Shown: positions 25,208 through 35,784 of the stretch, piece by piece
Numbering within the stretch: position 1 is the first letter of the stretch
Layout: each line of letters begins with the position of its first letter
Assembly (NCBI RefSeq): GCF_017834145.1
Contig: NZ_JAFIDA010000001.1
Coordinates: 62,001-126,000, forward strand
DNA length: 64,000 nt
Direction of reading: 5' to 3'
Source of the DNA: Leucobacter exalbidus
GTDB taxonomy: Bacteria; Actinomycetota; Actinomycetes; Actinomycetales; Microbacteriaceae
Translations under genes and position numbers: made by a program
The notes under the pieces: model-generated
What the model was told of the DNA's origin: nothing
What the model saw: the letters and a program-made list of their open reading frames with translations, nothing else
Databases searched by the model: none

Positions 25208-25812
25208 TGCTTCGTCGTTGACTCGGTGATCGCCGCTGAAGCTGTCTTGTTGGGTCCGGGCTGCGCGACCATAACGGTGTCCCTGAAGTAAGCGAGCTCT
25301 TGAATTGACTCGGCGATATCGGCGAGCGCACGGTGCCCACCACGCTTCTTCGGCGCACCGAAGTAGGCGGCGTGGTACCAGCGGCGGCTGAGCTCCTTGA
25401 TCGTCGAGACATCGATGCTGCGGTAGTGCAGCTTCTCTTCAAGCGCGGGGAGGTACTTCGCGATGAAGCGGCGATCCATGCCGATCGTGTTGCCCGCGAC
25501 CAGCGGGCGACGGCCGGCGGTGACGAACCGCTTGAGGTACGCGATGACCTGGGTCTCGGCCTCTTCGAGCGAAACTCCCGCTTCGATGCGGGGCAGCAGC
25601 CCCGAGGTCTCGTGCATATTGCGTACGAAATCATTCATGTTCGCGAGCGCATCGGGGCCGGGGTTGATCACAATCTCAAATCCCGGATCGAGCGGCTTGA
25701 GATCAAAGTCGGTGACGATGACCGCGATCTCGCACAGGCCGTCGCGGTCAGCGTCGAGTCCGGTCATTTCGCAGTCAATCCAGACGATCTGTTCTGCTGG
25801 CGTGTTCGACAC
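25150..25812 (-). CDS. orn: Oligoribonuclease
   Basis: The 220-residue DEDDh exonuclease removes nucleotides from 2-5-nt RNA fragments and pGpG, finishing RNA decay in the cytoplasm. Motif I is WIDCEMTGL (Asp13, Glu15); later motifs are GNTIGMDRRF and HRALADIAESI. GTG 25812 with AGGAG 6 nt upstream is preferred over the ATG at 25827, which overlaps that ribosome site. It is about 40 residues longer than E. coli Orn, with a charged Ser/Thr-rich C-terminal tail, usual in Actinobacteria. Confidence 0.93.
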   Translation of the reverse strand: MSNTPAEQIVWIDCEMTGLDADRDGLCEIAVIVTDFDLKPLDPGFEIVINPGPDALANMNDFVRNMHETSGLLPRIEAGVSLEEAETQVIAYLKRFVTAGRRPLVAGNTIGMDRRFIAKYLPALEEKLHYRSIDVSTIKELSRRWYHAAYFGAPKKRGGHRALADIAESIQELAYFRDTVMVAQPGPNKTASAAITESTTKHYAPLLDSIMGTEGESPLA

Positions 25813-25939
25813 TCTCGCTCCTTGCATGGGGTGCCCGTGTGCGGCGGGGTGCCGTGGGCGACCGCTCTAGTCTACCGAGGGTTCGGCTGGGCGCGGCCCG
25901 GGGCCGAAGGGGAGCCCCAGCGCCGGTAGACTAGTCGGC

Positions 25940-26506
25940 ATGGCAGTTCTTCCTATTGTGATCTCTGGCGAGCCCGTGCTGCACGCCCCCGCTGCGACCG
26001 TTACCGAATTTGATGACGCGTTGCGCCAGCTCGTCGACGACATGTTCGAGACGACTGAGGCCGCGCCCGGCGTGGGCCTTGCCGCAACCCAGGTGGGCGT
26101 GGGCAAGCGCGTGTTCGTGTGGATTTACGAGGATCAAGACGAGGCACCCGCTCGCGGCGTCGCCATCAACCCTGAGCTGTGGATCGCGCCGCTTGAGCCG
26201 GGCCTGCCCGACGACGAAGAAGAGGTTGAGGGGTGCCTGTCGTTCCCCGGCGAGCGCTTCGCACTGCGCCGCTCAGCACGCGCGATTCTGCGCGCCCAAG
26301 ACATTGACGGCAAGCCCTTCGAGATCGTGGCGAGCGGCTGGTTCGCGCGCATCCTGCAGCACGAGTTTGATCACCTCAGCGGTCTGCTCTACGTCGATCG
26401 TCTCGTGCACCCCGAGAGCAAGGGTGCGCAGAAGGCGCTGCGCCGCAACGGTTGGGGCAAGCCCGGCCTGACCTGGATGCCGGGCGAGGACGACCTCGAG
26501 GGTTAA
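25940..26506 (+). CDS. def: Peptide deformylase
   Basis: The 188-residue metalloenzyme removes the formyl group from nascent N-terminal Met. All three family motifs are intact: GVGLAATQVG (44-53), EGCLSFPG with metal ligand Cys99, and HEFDHLSG with His141, Glu142 and His145. The ATG is at 25940. It is divergent from orn with about 130 bp between. Confidence 0.95.
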   Translation: MAVLPIVISGEPVLHAPAATVTEFDDALRQLVDDMFETTEAAPGVGLAATQVGVGKRVFVWIYEDQDEAPARGVAINPELWIAPLEPGLPDDEEEVEGCLSFPGERFALRRSARAILRAQDIDGKPFEIVASGWFARILQHEFDHLSGLLYVDRLVHPESKGAQKALRRNGWGKPGLTWMPGEDDLEG

Positions 26507-26540
26507 TCTTTCGACGCAGCCTCAGGCTGCACGATGCGAG

Positions 26541-26580
26541 AGGGATCGCGGGCGCTTATGCGGCCGCGGTCCCTTTCTTA
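26541..26580. terminator. Bidirectional terminator between def and MFS gene
   Basis: The arms AGGGATCGCGG (26541-26551) and CCGCGGTCCCT (26564-26574) pair with one G-T wobble and are followed by TTCTTATT on the plus strand. The right arm overlaps the 3' end of the convergent MFS gene. Confidence 0.6.
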
Positions 26581-27758
26581 TTGAGGTCGGTGACGAAGGT
26601 CCAGCCGACCATGGCCACCAATAGCAAAATCGCGGTGATGCCAAACGCCCAACCAAAGCCAGCGAAGTCAACGACGAAACCCGCCACGAGGGGCCCAAGC
26701 ACACCGCCCAGGTCGCTCGCCATCGAGTAGCCGGCGACGACACCGCCACCGCTGCGGCCGTTCAATACGTCTGCGAGCACGGCCTGCTGCGCGGGGTTCG
26801 CGAGCGCTGAACCCGCGCCGGCGAGCAGCATCGCGAGCATCGCCAGCCACAGGTTGGGGGCGAGGGGGAACGCCCAATAGGTGATGGCGAGCACCAGCAT
26901 GCCGATGATCAAGAGCGGCTTGCGGCCAACGGAGTCGGTCCAGCGGCCCGACGGGAAAATGAAGATGGCGTTGCCGGCGGCATAGGCGGCGAGCACCCAC
27001 GCGGCCATGGCGGCGTCACCGTTGAACACGACGGCGACAAAGATGGGCACGATCGACACTCGCACCCCAAACGACGCCCACCCAAACGTGAACACCGACA
27101 GCAGCAGCGCGCGGTACTGCGGAATGCGCAGCGCCGCCCCAAATGGCATCGCCTCGGCCTTGGGGGTGCCGACACCGGGGCTACCGGCCGCCTTCGAATT
27201 ACGCAGCGCGATCGCGACCACCGCGGCGGCGATGAGCAGCATGAAGAAGTAGAACACGAACGGGGCGCGCAGACCAAAGACCGACACGATGCCGCCGAAG
27301 ACGGGGCCCAACAAGCCGCCGAGCAAGAAGCCCGCCGCGTTGAGGCTCGCGACGCGACCACGCGCGTTCAACGGGCTCATCTTCACGAGCAGGGCGGTGG
27401 CGGCGACGGTGAACATTGACGAGCCCACGCCGCCCGCCCCACGCAACACCACAAACTGGGTGTAGTCCTGCGCGAACGCGGCAGCGCCCGTTGAAATCGC
27501 GACGATCAAGATGCCGATCGTGTAGCTGCGGCGTTCACCGAACTTGGCGACGACCCAGCCCGCGAAGGGAGCCGAGACGAGGCGCATGCCCGCAAATGCG
27601 CTCACGATGGCTGAGGCGGCGAAGTTCGAGACATCAAATTCGAGGGCGAACTGGGGGATGGCCGGGGCGACCACCCCGTATCCGAGGGCGACGGTGAATG
27701 CACCGGCGACGAGAGCCCACACCTCGAATGGCAGCTTAGATTTGGGGGAGCGGGTCAC
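26556..27758 (-). CDS. MFS transporter (drug-efflux-like, 12 TM)
   Basis: The 400-residue product has about 12 TM helices. MFS signatures are GWVVAKFGERRSYT between helices 2 and 3 and SGRWTDSVGRKPLL in the second half. The helix-5 block (FLLGGLLGPVFGG) resembles the antiporter motif of 12-TMS drug exporters. Start GTG 27758. It stands alone, convergent to def, with no regulator adjacent. Substrate unknown. Confidence 0.85.
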   Translation of the reverse strand: MTRSPKSKLPFEVWALVAGAFTVALGYGVVAPAIPQFALEFDVSNFAASAIVSAFAGMRLVSAPFAGWVVAKFGERRSYTIGILIVAISTGAAAFAQDYTQFVVLRGAGGVGSSMFTVAATALLVKMSPLNARGRVASLNAAGFLLGGLLGPVFGGIVSVFGLRAPFVFYFFMLLIAAAVVAIALRNSKAAGSPGVGTPKAEAMPFGAALRIPQYRALLLSVFTFGWASFGVRVSIVPIFVAVVFNGDAAMAAWVLAAYAAGNAIFIFPSGRWTDSVGRKPLLIIGMLVLAITYWAFPLAPNLWLAMLAMLLAGAGSALANPAQQAVLADVLNGRSGGGVVAGYSMASDLGGVLGPLVAGFVVDFAGFGWAFGITAILLLVAMVGWTFVTDLNKKGTAAA

Positions 27759-27886
27759 TCGGTGAGTCTATCTGGCGGCGGTGGGTGGGGTGCGCGACTG
27801 CGCTCAGGGCAGAAACGACGAACGCCCGGAGTAACAGAAGGGCTACCGAGTGGGTTCTTGTGTTTTACAACGAGAGGGGGAACATT

Positions 27887-27913
27887 ACGTGCCTACGTGC
27901 CTACGTGCCTACG
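27887..27913. repeat. Short tandem repeat (three units of ACGTGCCT)
   Basis: Three perfect 8-bp units and a partial fourth overlap the 3' end of the HicB-like gene. Slippage here could alter its last residues or the stop codon. Confidence 0.8.
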
Positions 27914-28227
27914 AGCCGGCTTGCCGACAGTCTGTTCAAAGACACGTGCTGCTCGGCAGCTTCGATAACGAGCTTCCGATGTGTTTCTGGGGTTACGCGG
28001 ATCATGAAGTTCCCAGAGTAAGTCCGATCGGCAAGTGCCTGAGGAGGGGTCTCTCCTTCATCGAGCATTTGCTGGACGACCTCGGCCGCCAACGCCTGGA
28101 TGCCGACGAAGGCTTGGGCAGAGACTTCGTCCAAGAACGACAGTGAAGGGAGCTCGGCCACCGTTCCGACAAACTCCTCGTCCTCCGCAGACCAAGTTAC
28201 TCGGTACGTGTAGTGATTTGAGCTCAT
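27901..28227 (-). CDS. hicB: HicB-family antitoxin
   Basis: The 108-residue product has the HicB RNase-H-like core: YRVTWSAEDEEFVGTVAELPSLS at the start, and VGIQALAAEVVQQMLDEGETPPQAL in the middle. It ends with a DNA-binding part FMIRVTPETHRKLVIEAAEQHVSLNRLSASRLVG of the ribbon-helix-helix/HicB_C type. It neutralises the toxin and represses the operon. Its ATG (28227) overlaps the end of the toxin gene by 4 bp. Confidence 0.9.
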   Translation of the reverse strand: MSSNHYTYRVTWSAEDEEFVGTVAELPSLSFLDEVSAQAFVGIQALAAEVVQQMLDEGETPPQALADRTYSGNFMIRVTPETHRKLVIEAAEQHVSLNRLSASRLVGT

Positions 28228-28475
28228 GGCTGTACCTTTCCTAACTTGTCGATAGCTGAGACCGCTTGGCGAACTTGATACGGTTTCGCCTTACCGTTTG
28301 CATCCTGGATATTAATCCGGGGGTCACCTGCCCACGGCATTTTGTACACTCGGTGAGCGCCACCCATCTGGCGGCCTTCCCCGAAGTAGTGGTCACACAC
28401 CTTTTGGAGATCGGCGTACCGGATGCCCTTGGGGCTGGCCCGCATATTGCTTAGGATCTTGTCCACGCTGGCCAT
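28224..28475 (-). CDS. hicA: HicA-family mRNA-interferase toxin
   Basis: The 83-residue product begins [32 protein letters not shown] and continues [11 protein letters not shown] and [15 protein letters not shown]. This is the double-stranded-RNA-binding-like HicA fold with the catalytic-type His in GGAHRVYK. It cleaves mRNA when free. The ATG at 28475 gives the usual size; a GTG further upstream would run into the operator palindrome. Toxin first, antitoxin second is the normal hicAB order. Confidence 0.87.
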   Translation of the reverse strand: MASVDKILSNMRASPKGIRYADLQKVCDHYFGEGRQMGGAHRVYKMPWAGDPRINIQDANGKAKPYQVRQAVSAIDKLGKVQP

Positions 28476-28479
28476 GGTT

Positions 28480-28503
28480 AATGGTATCACTATTGATACC
28501 ATT
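28480..28503. promoter_or_regulatory. Operator palindrome of the hicAB operon
   Basis: A perfect 10-bp inverted repeat AATGGTATCA / TGATACCATT with a 4-nt spacer lies 4 bp upstream of the hicA start. It is well placed for autorepression by HicB. Confidence 0.75.
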
Positions 28504-28536
28504 TTGGTGGGGTGTTTTTACGGCAACATCAGCGCT

Positions 28537-28671
28537 CAAAGCCAGTATTTCCCGAAGGGCACCGACCTATCAATTTATGGGCTGGAAGATCTTGAGGTCG
28601 TGGCTCAGTGGTTGAACGGTCGTCCACGCAAAACGCTGGGCTGGGAAACCCCAGCCCAGCGTTTTGCGTAA
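28537..28671 (+). pseudogene. C-terminal remnant of an IS30-family transposase
   Basis: About 44 residues remain, [13 protein letters not shown] then [20 protein letters not shown], ending at a TAA. The pattern FPKGTDLS plus LNxRPRKxLGW is diagnostic of IS30-family transposase C-termini. The rest of the element is missing. It abuts the hicAB operator region, so an IS30 insertion and deletion may have brought hicAB here. Confidence 0.85.
28626..28669. terminator. 20-bp perfect hairpin at the end of the IS30 remnant
   Basis: Arms 28626-28645 and 28650-28669 are perfectly complementary with an AAAC loop. The right arm has a T-run (GCGTTTTGCG) but no long T tract follows. The hairpin encodes the last 15 residues of the transposase and probably works as a terminator. 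It is the strongest palindrome in the window. Confidence 0.75.
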
Positions 28672-28762
28672 AACTAGTTCCTACCGCCTGGTCCATACCC
28701 CGGTGCTGCGAGGATCACTAAAATCCGCCGAAGTCACCCCGGGCATCGCCCAGCTCACGCGG

Positions 28763-30505
<1,743 letters not shown>

Positions 30506-31129
30506 TTAGGCGGTCGTGACCGGTGCGGGTGCCGGTGCCTGCGTGGGTGCCGGGGCGAACAGCTCGCGCGTGTAGGCGAGAGACTGCCGCAGCGCGGGGC
30601 CGATGCTGCCGGTGGGTGCATGAGAGAAGTAAGAGTGAGCCGTTGCGTGGAGCAGCCCGCCCAGCAGCTGCACCGCGAGCGAGATTCTGGGGTCTTCGGG
30701 GGAGAGGCCCTCGCGCGCGGCGATGATCTGCACGAGCTGTTGCTGCATCGCCTCGGAGTCGGCGATGAACTTGTCCATAAAGGCGGGCTCACGCATGATG
30801 ATCGCGTTCACGTGCGTGAGCGTGCCCGCAATGTCGATGACCTCGTCGAAATTTACGATGGCCACCTCAACAAGATCAGTGAGCAGGGTGGGGCTCACTT
30901 GGCCATCGGCGATGCCTGCCGCCACGAACGCCCGCATCGCGTCGCTGTCACACAGATCAGCGGGAGTCGCGCCCACCACCGCCGCTTCTTTTGATTCGAA
31001 GTAGTTGAAGAAGGTGCGGCGAGAGATTTCTGCGGGGGCGCAGACATCCTCAATGGTGAAACCCGACAGCCCGTGGGCCGCGGTGAGCTTGCGCGCGTGT
31101 TCGGTGATGGCGATGCGGGTACGTCGCAT
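30506..31129 (-). CDS. TetR-family transcriptional regulator
   Basis: The 207-residue product has an N-terminal HTH of TetR type, FTIEDVCAPAEISRRTFFNYFESKEAAV (about residues 27-54), and a helical ligand domain. It ends with a Pro/Ala/Thr tail. ATG 31129 with GGGAGG upstream is preferred over the in-frame start at 31177, because the operator palindrome lies between them. It is upstream of and co-directional with the DHA2 exporter, with a 54-bp gap. Confidence 0.9.
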   Translation of the reverse strand: MRRTRIAITEHARKLTAAHGLSGFTIEDVCAPAEISRRTFFNYFESKEAAVVGATPADLCDSDAMRAFVAAGIADGQVSPTLLTDLVEVAIVNFDEVIDIAGTLTHVNAIIMREPAFMDKFIADSEAMQQQLVQIIAAREGLSPEDPRISLAVQLLGGLLHATAHSYFSHAPTGSIGPALRQSLAYTRELFAPAPTQAPAPAPVTTA

Positions 31130-31153
31130 CTTGGCCTCCCGGCCCGTTGGTAA

Positions 31154-31176
31154 TGCACTTTGAGTCACAAAGTGCA
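31154..31176. promoter_or_regulatory. TetR operator palindrome
   Basis: A perfect inverted repeat TGCACTTTG-n5-CAAAGTGCA lies 25 bp upstream of the TetR start. Related half-sites (TGCACG, GTGCAATTTGAGCA) follow toward 31215. It fits autorepression and control of the exporter. Confidence 0.75.
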
Positions 31177-31360
31177 ATTATGCACGTTTGAGCTGTGAGT
31201 GCAATTTGAGCACGAGATGTTCGAACCTGAAGTACTCCCGTCATTTGGGGCTATTCGGGCGTTGCCTCCCGAAGATAAACTCGGCACGCACACACTCTTC
31301 GTGATGAGGTGCCGGGCGTTCGTCGCTCGGCACACTTGTCCCTTGCGGTTAGGAACTCGC

Positions 31361-32767
31361 ATGGCTAGAACCTCGAATACTCGTAACCCCGAAGGTCAAT
31401 CGGTTGGGCGGGGCTCCTCGTGCGGGGGCGGCGATGTGGCGCACTTTCGCCCGCGGATTCGTGCGTTGCTGTCGGCCATGGTTGCGGTCGCAGTAGGGTT
31501 CGGGCTTGCTAGTACCACCGCGCCCATTGCTGCGATGGCCGCTGATGACCCCAGGTGGTGGAGCGAGGCCATAGCCATTCCCAGTGCTCACGCTCAGGGG
31601 CTCACCGGCGAAGGCGTCAAGATAGCGGTCATTGACGACATGATCGATCCGAGTTCCCCGGCATTCACGGGCGCGAACCTGACGGTGAATGACGACCACA
31701 TCTGCCCGGAGTCGGTGGGAACCTACGACGGCGCAACTCGTGAGGTACAGCATGGCACTGCCGTCACGCAGATGCTCGTGCGCCCCGACGGTGTACTCGG
31801 CCTGCCTGGCGGTATAGCGCCCGAGGCTGAAGTCGAGTTTATTGCGGTGGGAAGCGTCGAAACTTGTGATGCACTCGTGCGCGGTGAAGACGGTGAGATT
31901 GTGGATCAGTGGGCAAACGCAATAGACCAGGCGATAGCAGACGGGGCTGACGTCATATCAATTGCTATTAGCACCGGGGCATCTGAACGAAACATCCCCG
32001 CCATTGCCAGAGCACTCGCGGCCGGAGTTGTTGTTGTCGGGGCTAGCCCCAATGAGAGCACAAACCTTTCGAAGCGATTTGCTAGTGGGATAAACGGAGT
32101 GATTTCGGTTGCCGCAGTGAATTTAGAGGTTGACCTGCTGATAGAAGCGGATGGAGCCCGAGTGATTAACAAGGAGATCACTGTGGTCAATGCCGGCGTT
32201 GACATTGGCGTGATCGGTGGTACCCATGATGCCCCAGTTATGGAGACGACCGCAGGGTCATCGTTCGCGACCCCACTGACGGCGGGTATCGTTGCGCTGG
32301 CGATGCAGAAATTCCCCGATGCTACGGGTAACCAAATCATTCAGGCGCTCATCCACTCGGCGATCGGTAGCGAAAACGGCACTCAGCGCGACGTCACCAA
32401 CGGTTTGGGCTACGGGCTTGCATCGCTGCCGGGCATTCTCGAGACTGATCCGATGACATACCCCGACGTGAACCCGCTCATGGACAAGGCACTCGGTCAG
32501 CCGACGGCGGAAGAAGTCGAAGCATTGCAGACGAGCAAAAACGAGCAGCCTGAAAATGAAACCTCGGCAGAACCGGCCGATGAACCAGCGGGGGAGTCAG
32601 CTGAGGGGACCGCACCGAGCGCTGAAGCCAAACCACAGGAGTCTGCCAACCCCGAAGGTGGCCTGGCCGGGGCGCTACTGCCCTGGACGATTGCGGGCGG
32701 TATCGTGGTGCTCGGGGGCATCGCCGTCGCAGTGGTGATGGTTGGAAGAAAGCGGCGTGGACAGTAG
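31361..32767 (+). CDS. Mycosin-like subtilisin (S8) protease, membrane-anchored
   Basis: The 468-residue protein has an N-terminal signal segment (about residues 36-61, ALLSAMVAVAVGFGLAST). The S8 peptidase domain has a catalytic triad of Asp92 (AVIDD), His131 (VQHGTAV) and Ser301 (GSSFATPLTAG). It ends with a Glu/Pro/Ala-rich linker and one C-terminal TM helix plus a KRRGQ tail. This is the layout of mycosins (MycP) of type VII secretion. No EccB/C/D/E or WXG100 genes are nearby, so it is an orphan here. ATG 31361 with AGGA upstream was chosen; longer starts add an unlikely N-terminus. Confidence 0.85.
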   Translation: MARTSNTRNPEGQSVGRGSSCGGGDVAHFRPRIRALLSAMVAVAVGFGLASTTAPIAAMAADDPRWWSEAIAIPSAHAQGLTGEGVKIAVIDDMIDPSSPAFTGANLTVNDDHICPESVGTYDGATREVQHGTAVTQMLVRPDGVLGLPGGIAPEAEVEFIAVGSVETCDALVRGEDGEIVDQWANAIDQAIADGADVISIAISTGASERNIPAIARALAAGVVVVGASPNESTNLSKRFASGINGVISVAAVNLEVDLLIEADGARVINKEITVVNAGVDIGVIGGTHDAPVMETTAGSSFATPLTAGIVALAMQKFPDATGNQIIQALIHSAIGSENGTQRDVTNGLGYGLASLPGILETDPMTYPDVNPLMDKALGQPTAEEVEALQTSKNEQPENETSAEPADEPAGESAEGTAPSAEAKPQESANPEGGLAGALLPWTIAGGIVVLGGIAVAVVMVGRKRRGQ

Positions 32768-32788
32768 CGCGCGCTCGAAACACAGGCA

Positions 32789-33886
32789 TTAACCTGACGG
32801 CTGGTTCTCACTGTGCCCTGGCACCCGCGTCGACTCCCGCTCCACCAACCGATATGGTGCGCTCATCAGCGCGGGGGCCGCGTCGCGGTCAGCGATGCGG
32901 CGCAGCAGCACCTCGATGGCGAGGCGCGCGATCGCGTTCACATCGGGGGCGATCGTGGTGAGCGGGGGTGACGTGAACCCCGCCTCAGGAATATCGTCCC
33001 ACCCGATCACCGAGATGTCGCCCGGCACGTTCAGCCCGGCCTCCCGCAGCGCCCGCAGCGCGCCCACCGCGAGCTGATCATTCGCGCACACGAGGCCATC
33101 CATCTCGGCCAGCCCGCCGGGGCAAGCGAGCACCTCGCGCATGCGGTCGTACCCCTCCTGCCGGGTGTACACCCCATCTGGCCCGGTGACGTCCCACTGC
33201 GACACCGCAATCACGTGCTCCGGCCGCACAGTGAAGCCGGCCTCATCGAGGGCCCGCTGATAGCCACCCAGTCTGAGATCGGCCGGGGGAGCGCCCACCA
33301 CCCCGGGCGACACCGCCCCAAGAAACCCGGGAGCCCGGCACCCCGCATCGATCAGGTGCCGGGTGGCCGCGGCGCTCGACGTGACACTGTTCACCACGAC
33401 GCTGTCGACGCGGGCATCGCGCGGCCGCTCACCCAGCAACACGAGCGGGGTCGCGCTCTGCGCCGCCACGATCTGATCGACGTCGATTGAGAGGGGGCTG
33501 AAAATGATGCCGTCGGTGAGCAACGTGCGAAACCCACCGGCCACCCGCAGCTCACGCTCGACGAGACCCCGGGTCTCATCGATCACCACGTCGTACCCCA
33601 CGCGCTCGGCCTCGGTGACGACTGCGTGCGCGAGCTGCGCGAAATAGGGGTGCGATACGAACGGCACCGACAGCGTCAGCAGCATGCTGCGCCCACTGCG
33701 CAACTGCCGCGCGGCCTGCTGCGGGCGGTACCCGAGCTCGGCAATCGCGGCCTCCACGCTCACGCGGGTGGCATCACTGATGTAGCGGTGCCCGTTGATG
33801 ACGTTCGACACCGTGCGATACGACACCCCGGCGAGCGCGGCCACATCCTTCAGCGTGGGAGCGCCTGCGCGCGCTTCCCCCGCCAC
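32789..33886 (-). CDS. LacI-family transcriptional regulator
   Basis: The 365-residue product has an N-terminal HTH TLKDVAALAGVSYRTVSNVINGHRYIS (about residues 11-37). The hinge helix is RPQQAARQLRSGRS and the periplasmic-binding-like domain contains LLTDGIIFSPLS and DGLVCANDQLAVGALRAL. It starts at GTG 33886 overlapping the GH2 stop (TAGTG), and so is the last gene of the MFS-GH2-LacI operon. It probably represses that operon through the TTGCAACGTTGCAA palindrome and is released by a sugar. Confidence 0.92.
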   Translation of the reverse strand: MAGEARAGAPTLKDVAALAGVSYRTVSNVINGHRYISDATRVSVEAAIAELGYRPQQAARQLRSGRSMLLTLSVPFVSHPYFAQLAHAVVTEAERVGYDVVIDETRGLVERELRVAGGFRTLLTDGIIFSPLSIDVDQIVAAQSATPLVLLGERPRDARVDSVVVNSVTSSAAATRHLIDAGCRAPGFLGAVSPGVVGAPPADLRLGGYQRALDEAGFTVRPEHVIAVSQWDVTGPDGVYTRQEGYDRMREVLACPGGLAEMDGLVCANDQLAVGALRALREAGLNVPGDISVIGWDDIPEAGFTSPPLTTIAPDVNAIARLAIEVLLRRIADRDAAPALMSAPYRLVERESTRVPGHSENQPSG

Positions 33887-35784
33887 TAGCTCGCCGCCCC
33901 GTTTACTGCCCCGCCCGCGGCGGCAGCGCGACCCGGGTGAGCCACGGCACCGGGCGACACCGGGGGTAGGGTGGCCGCTGATCCGGAGCCCACCGCAGTT
34001 TCCATGCCCGCCGTAGCCGCCGCGAACCGGTCATGCAGCTCTTGATTCACCTGGCGCAGCACCCGGGCATCGACCTTGGTCACCGTGCGATCGTAGGTGA
34101 GAATGCCATTGAGCTCATCCTCAACGTCAGAGAGCTGTGTGTACACCATCGCCGACAGCCCCGCGTCGATCGCGGGCGCAATCTGCTCGCGATGCAGCGC
34201 CGCATAGGCCGCCGTGAGCTCGGCCCCGGTCGCATACCGGCGGTACCCAAACTCGCGCTCACTGAACTCGTGCCCGGGCAACCGCAGCGCATACCCGCCG
34301 TACTCAGAAACGACCACGGCGCGACCATCGGCGCCCCAGTTGCGCCGCGGCTTAATCGGCCTGAAATACACGTGCAAACTGCGCAGCTGCCCGCCACCCT
34401 GGTCGTGCCAGCCGCTGGCGTGATCGATGATGCGATCCGGATCAAGGCGACGCACCCGCTGCGCCACCTCATTGGCATCGAACTGCCCCCAGGCCTCATT
34501 AAACGGCACCCAGGTAACAACGCTCGGGGCGTTCTGCAGCAGCTCGATCGTCGCGTCGAGCTCGGCCAGAAACTCGGCGCGGCCCGCGGCATCTGCGCGC
34601 CCAAACAGCCCATACCGGCGGTCGTTGAACTTAATCGGCGAGAGCACCGGGGCCGTGATCACGAGCGGCTTATAGCGCTCGCCGCCGCTCACCATGTCTT
34701 GCCACACGAGCATGCCGAGGCGATCGCAGTGGTAGTACCAGCGCAGCGGCTCGATCTTGATGTGCTTGCGCAGCATCGTGAACCCGAGGTCTTTCATCGC
34801 CTGAATATCGCGCACGAGCGCGGCGTCGTTGGCGGGGGTGTAGAGGCCGTCGGGCCAGTAGCCCTGGTCGAGCACTCCGCAGTGAAAGTAGGGGGTGCCG
34901 TTGAGCATCATGCGGGGCTTGCCGAGGGCATCGGGGGCGATACCCACCGAGCGCATGCCGAGGTAGCTCGTGACGACGTCGTCGCACAGACGCACCTCGA
35001 CGTCGTAGAGGAACGGGTCTGCCGGGCTCCACGGGCGCACCTCGGGAATGGGGAGACGCAGCGTTTCACCCGCGGGGCCTTGCGCGCGGGCTACCTCGAC
35101 GCCGCTCTCACTGATGATGACCTCGACGGGCACGGTGGCGGCCGGGGCGTGCACCGTGATCTCGGCGAAACTCTCGGCGGGGTTGTCGGTGAGCACGGGG
35201 CGAATCTGGAGGCGTTCGACGTGGGCCTCGGCCACCGACTCGAGCCACACGGTCTGCCAAATGCCCGACTGCGGGGTGTACCAAATGCCGCCGCGATTGA
35301 GTGACTGCTTGCCGCGCGAACGGTAGCTCTGGTCGGTGACATCGCGCACCCGCACTCGCAGGGTGTGCGCGGCCCGATCGTCGCCGATTGCGTGCGTAAG
35401 GTCGACTGTGAAGGGAAGATAGCCGCCCTCGTGCGCGCCCACCTGTACACCGTCGAGGTACACGACGCAGTCTTGGTCAACCGCCCCAAAGTGCAGCAGC
35501 AGGCGTTCCTTACGAAACCCAGCGGGGAGTTTGAGCGTGCGTTCGTACCAGAGGTACTCGGTGGGGTCGAGCTGGCGGCCCACCCCAGACAGCTGCGCCT
35601 CAGGGGAGTAGGGCACCAAAATCTCGCCGTCCCACGCGGCCGGCGGCTGGGCCTCGGCCGTGAACGCATAGTTCCAGTGGCCGTTCAAGCAGAGGTAGCT
35701 GTCGCGCGCGAGCTGCGGGCGCGGGTACTCGGCGAGCGGAATGTCGGCGGCGTAACCAAACGCGGAGGCGACGGGACTGGTCAT
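33886..35784 (-). CDS. Glycoside hydrolase family 2 enzyme (beta-galactosidase/glucuronidase type)
   Basis: The 632-residue protein has the GH2 order: sugar-binding jelly roll (YLCLNGHWNYAFTAEAQPPAAW to about 200), Ig-like domain (about 200-300) and TIM barrel (about 300-590). The acid/base is Glu430 in VPFNEAWGQ and the nucleophile is Glu494 in VSEYGGYA. There is no signal peptide, so it acts in the cytoplasm on a sugar brought in by the linked MFS carrier. A low-complexity Ala/Gly/Pro tail of about 40 residues follows. ATG 35784 overlaps the MFS stop (ATGA). Which beta-linked sugar it cleaves is not visible. Confidence 0.92.
   Translation of the reverse strand: MTSPVASAFGYAADIPLAEYPRPQLARDSYLCLNGHWNYAFTAEAQPPAAWDGEILVPYSPEAQLSGVGRQLDPTEYLWYERTLKLPAGFRKERLLLHFGAVDQDCVVYLDGVQVGAHEGGYLPFTVDLTHAIGDDRAAHTLRVRVRDVTDQSYRSRGKQSLNRGGIWYTPQSGIWQTVWLESVAEAHVERLQIRPVLTDNPAESFAEITVHAPAATVPVEVIISESGVEVARAQGPAGETLRLPIPEVRPWSPADPFLYDVEVRLCDDVVTSYLGMRSVGIAPDALGKPRMMLNGTPYFHCGVLDQGYWPDGLYTPANDAALVRDIQAMKDLGFTMLRKHIKIEPLRWYYHCDRLGMLVWQDMVSGGERYKPLVITAPVLSPIKFNDRRYGLFGRADAAGRAEFLAELDATIELLQNAPSVVTWVPFNEAWGQFDANEVAQRVRRLDPDRIIDHASGWHDQGGGQLRSLHVYFRPIKPRRNWGADGRAVVVSEYGGYALRLPGHEFSEREFGYRRYATGAELTAAYAALHREQIAPAIDAGLSAMVYTQLSDVEDELNGILTYDRTVTKVDARVLRQVNQELHDRFAAATAGMETAVGSGSAATLPPVSPGAVAHPGRAAAAGGAVNGAAS

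Noticed and set aside
27887-27913. Tandem ACGTGCCT units as a possible CRISPR start or iteron
   Set aside because: Units are 8 bp with no spacers, and lie in the hicB 3' end; too few for an origin.
34033-35304. 423-residue plus-strand frame opposite the GH2 gene
   Set aside because: GC-driven shadow; the real gene has both catalytic Glu residues.
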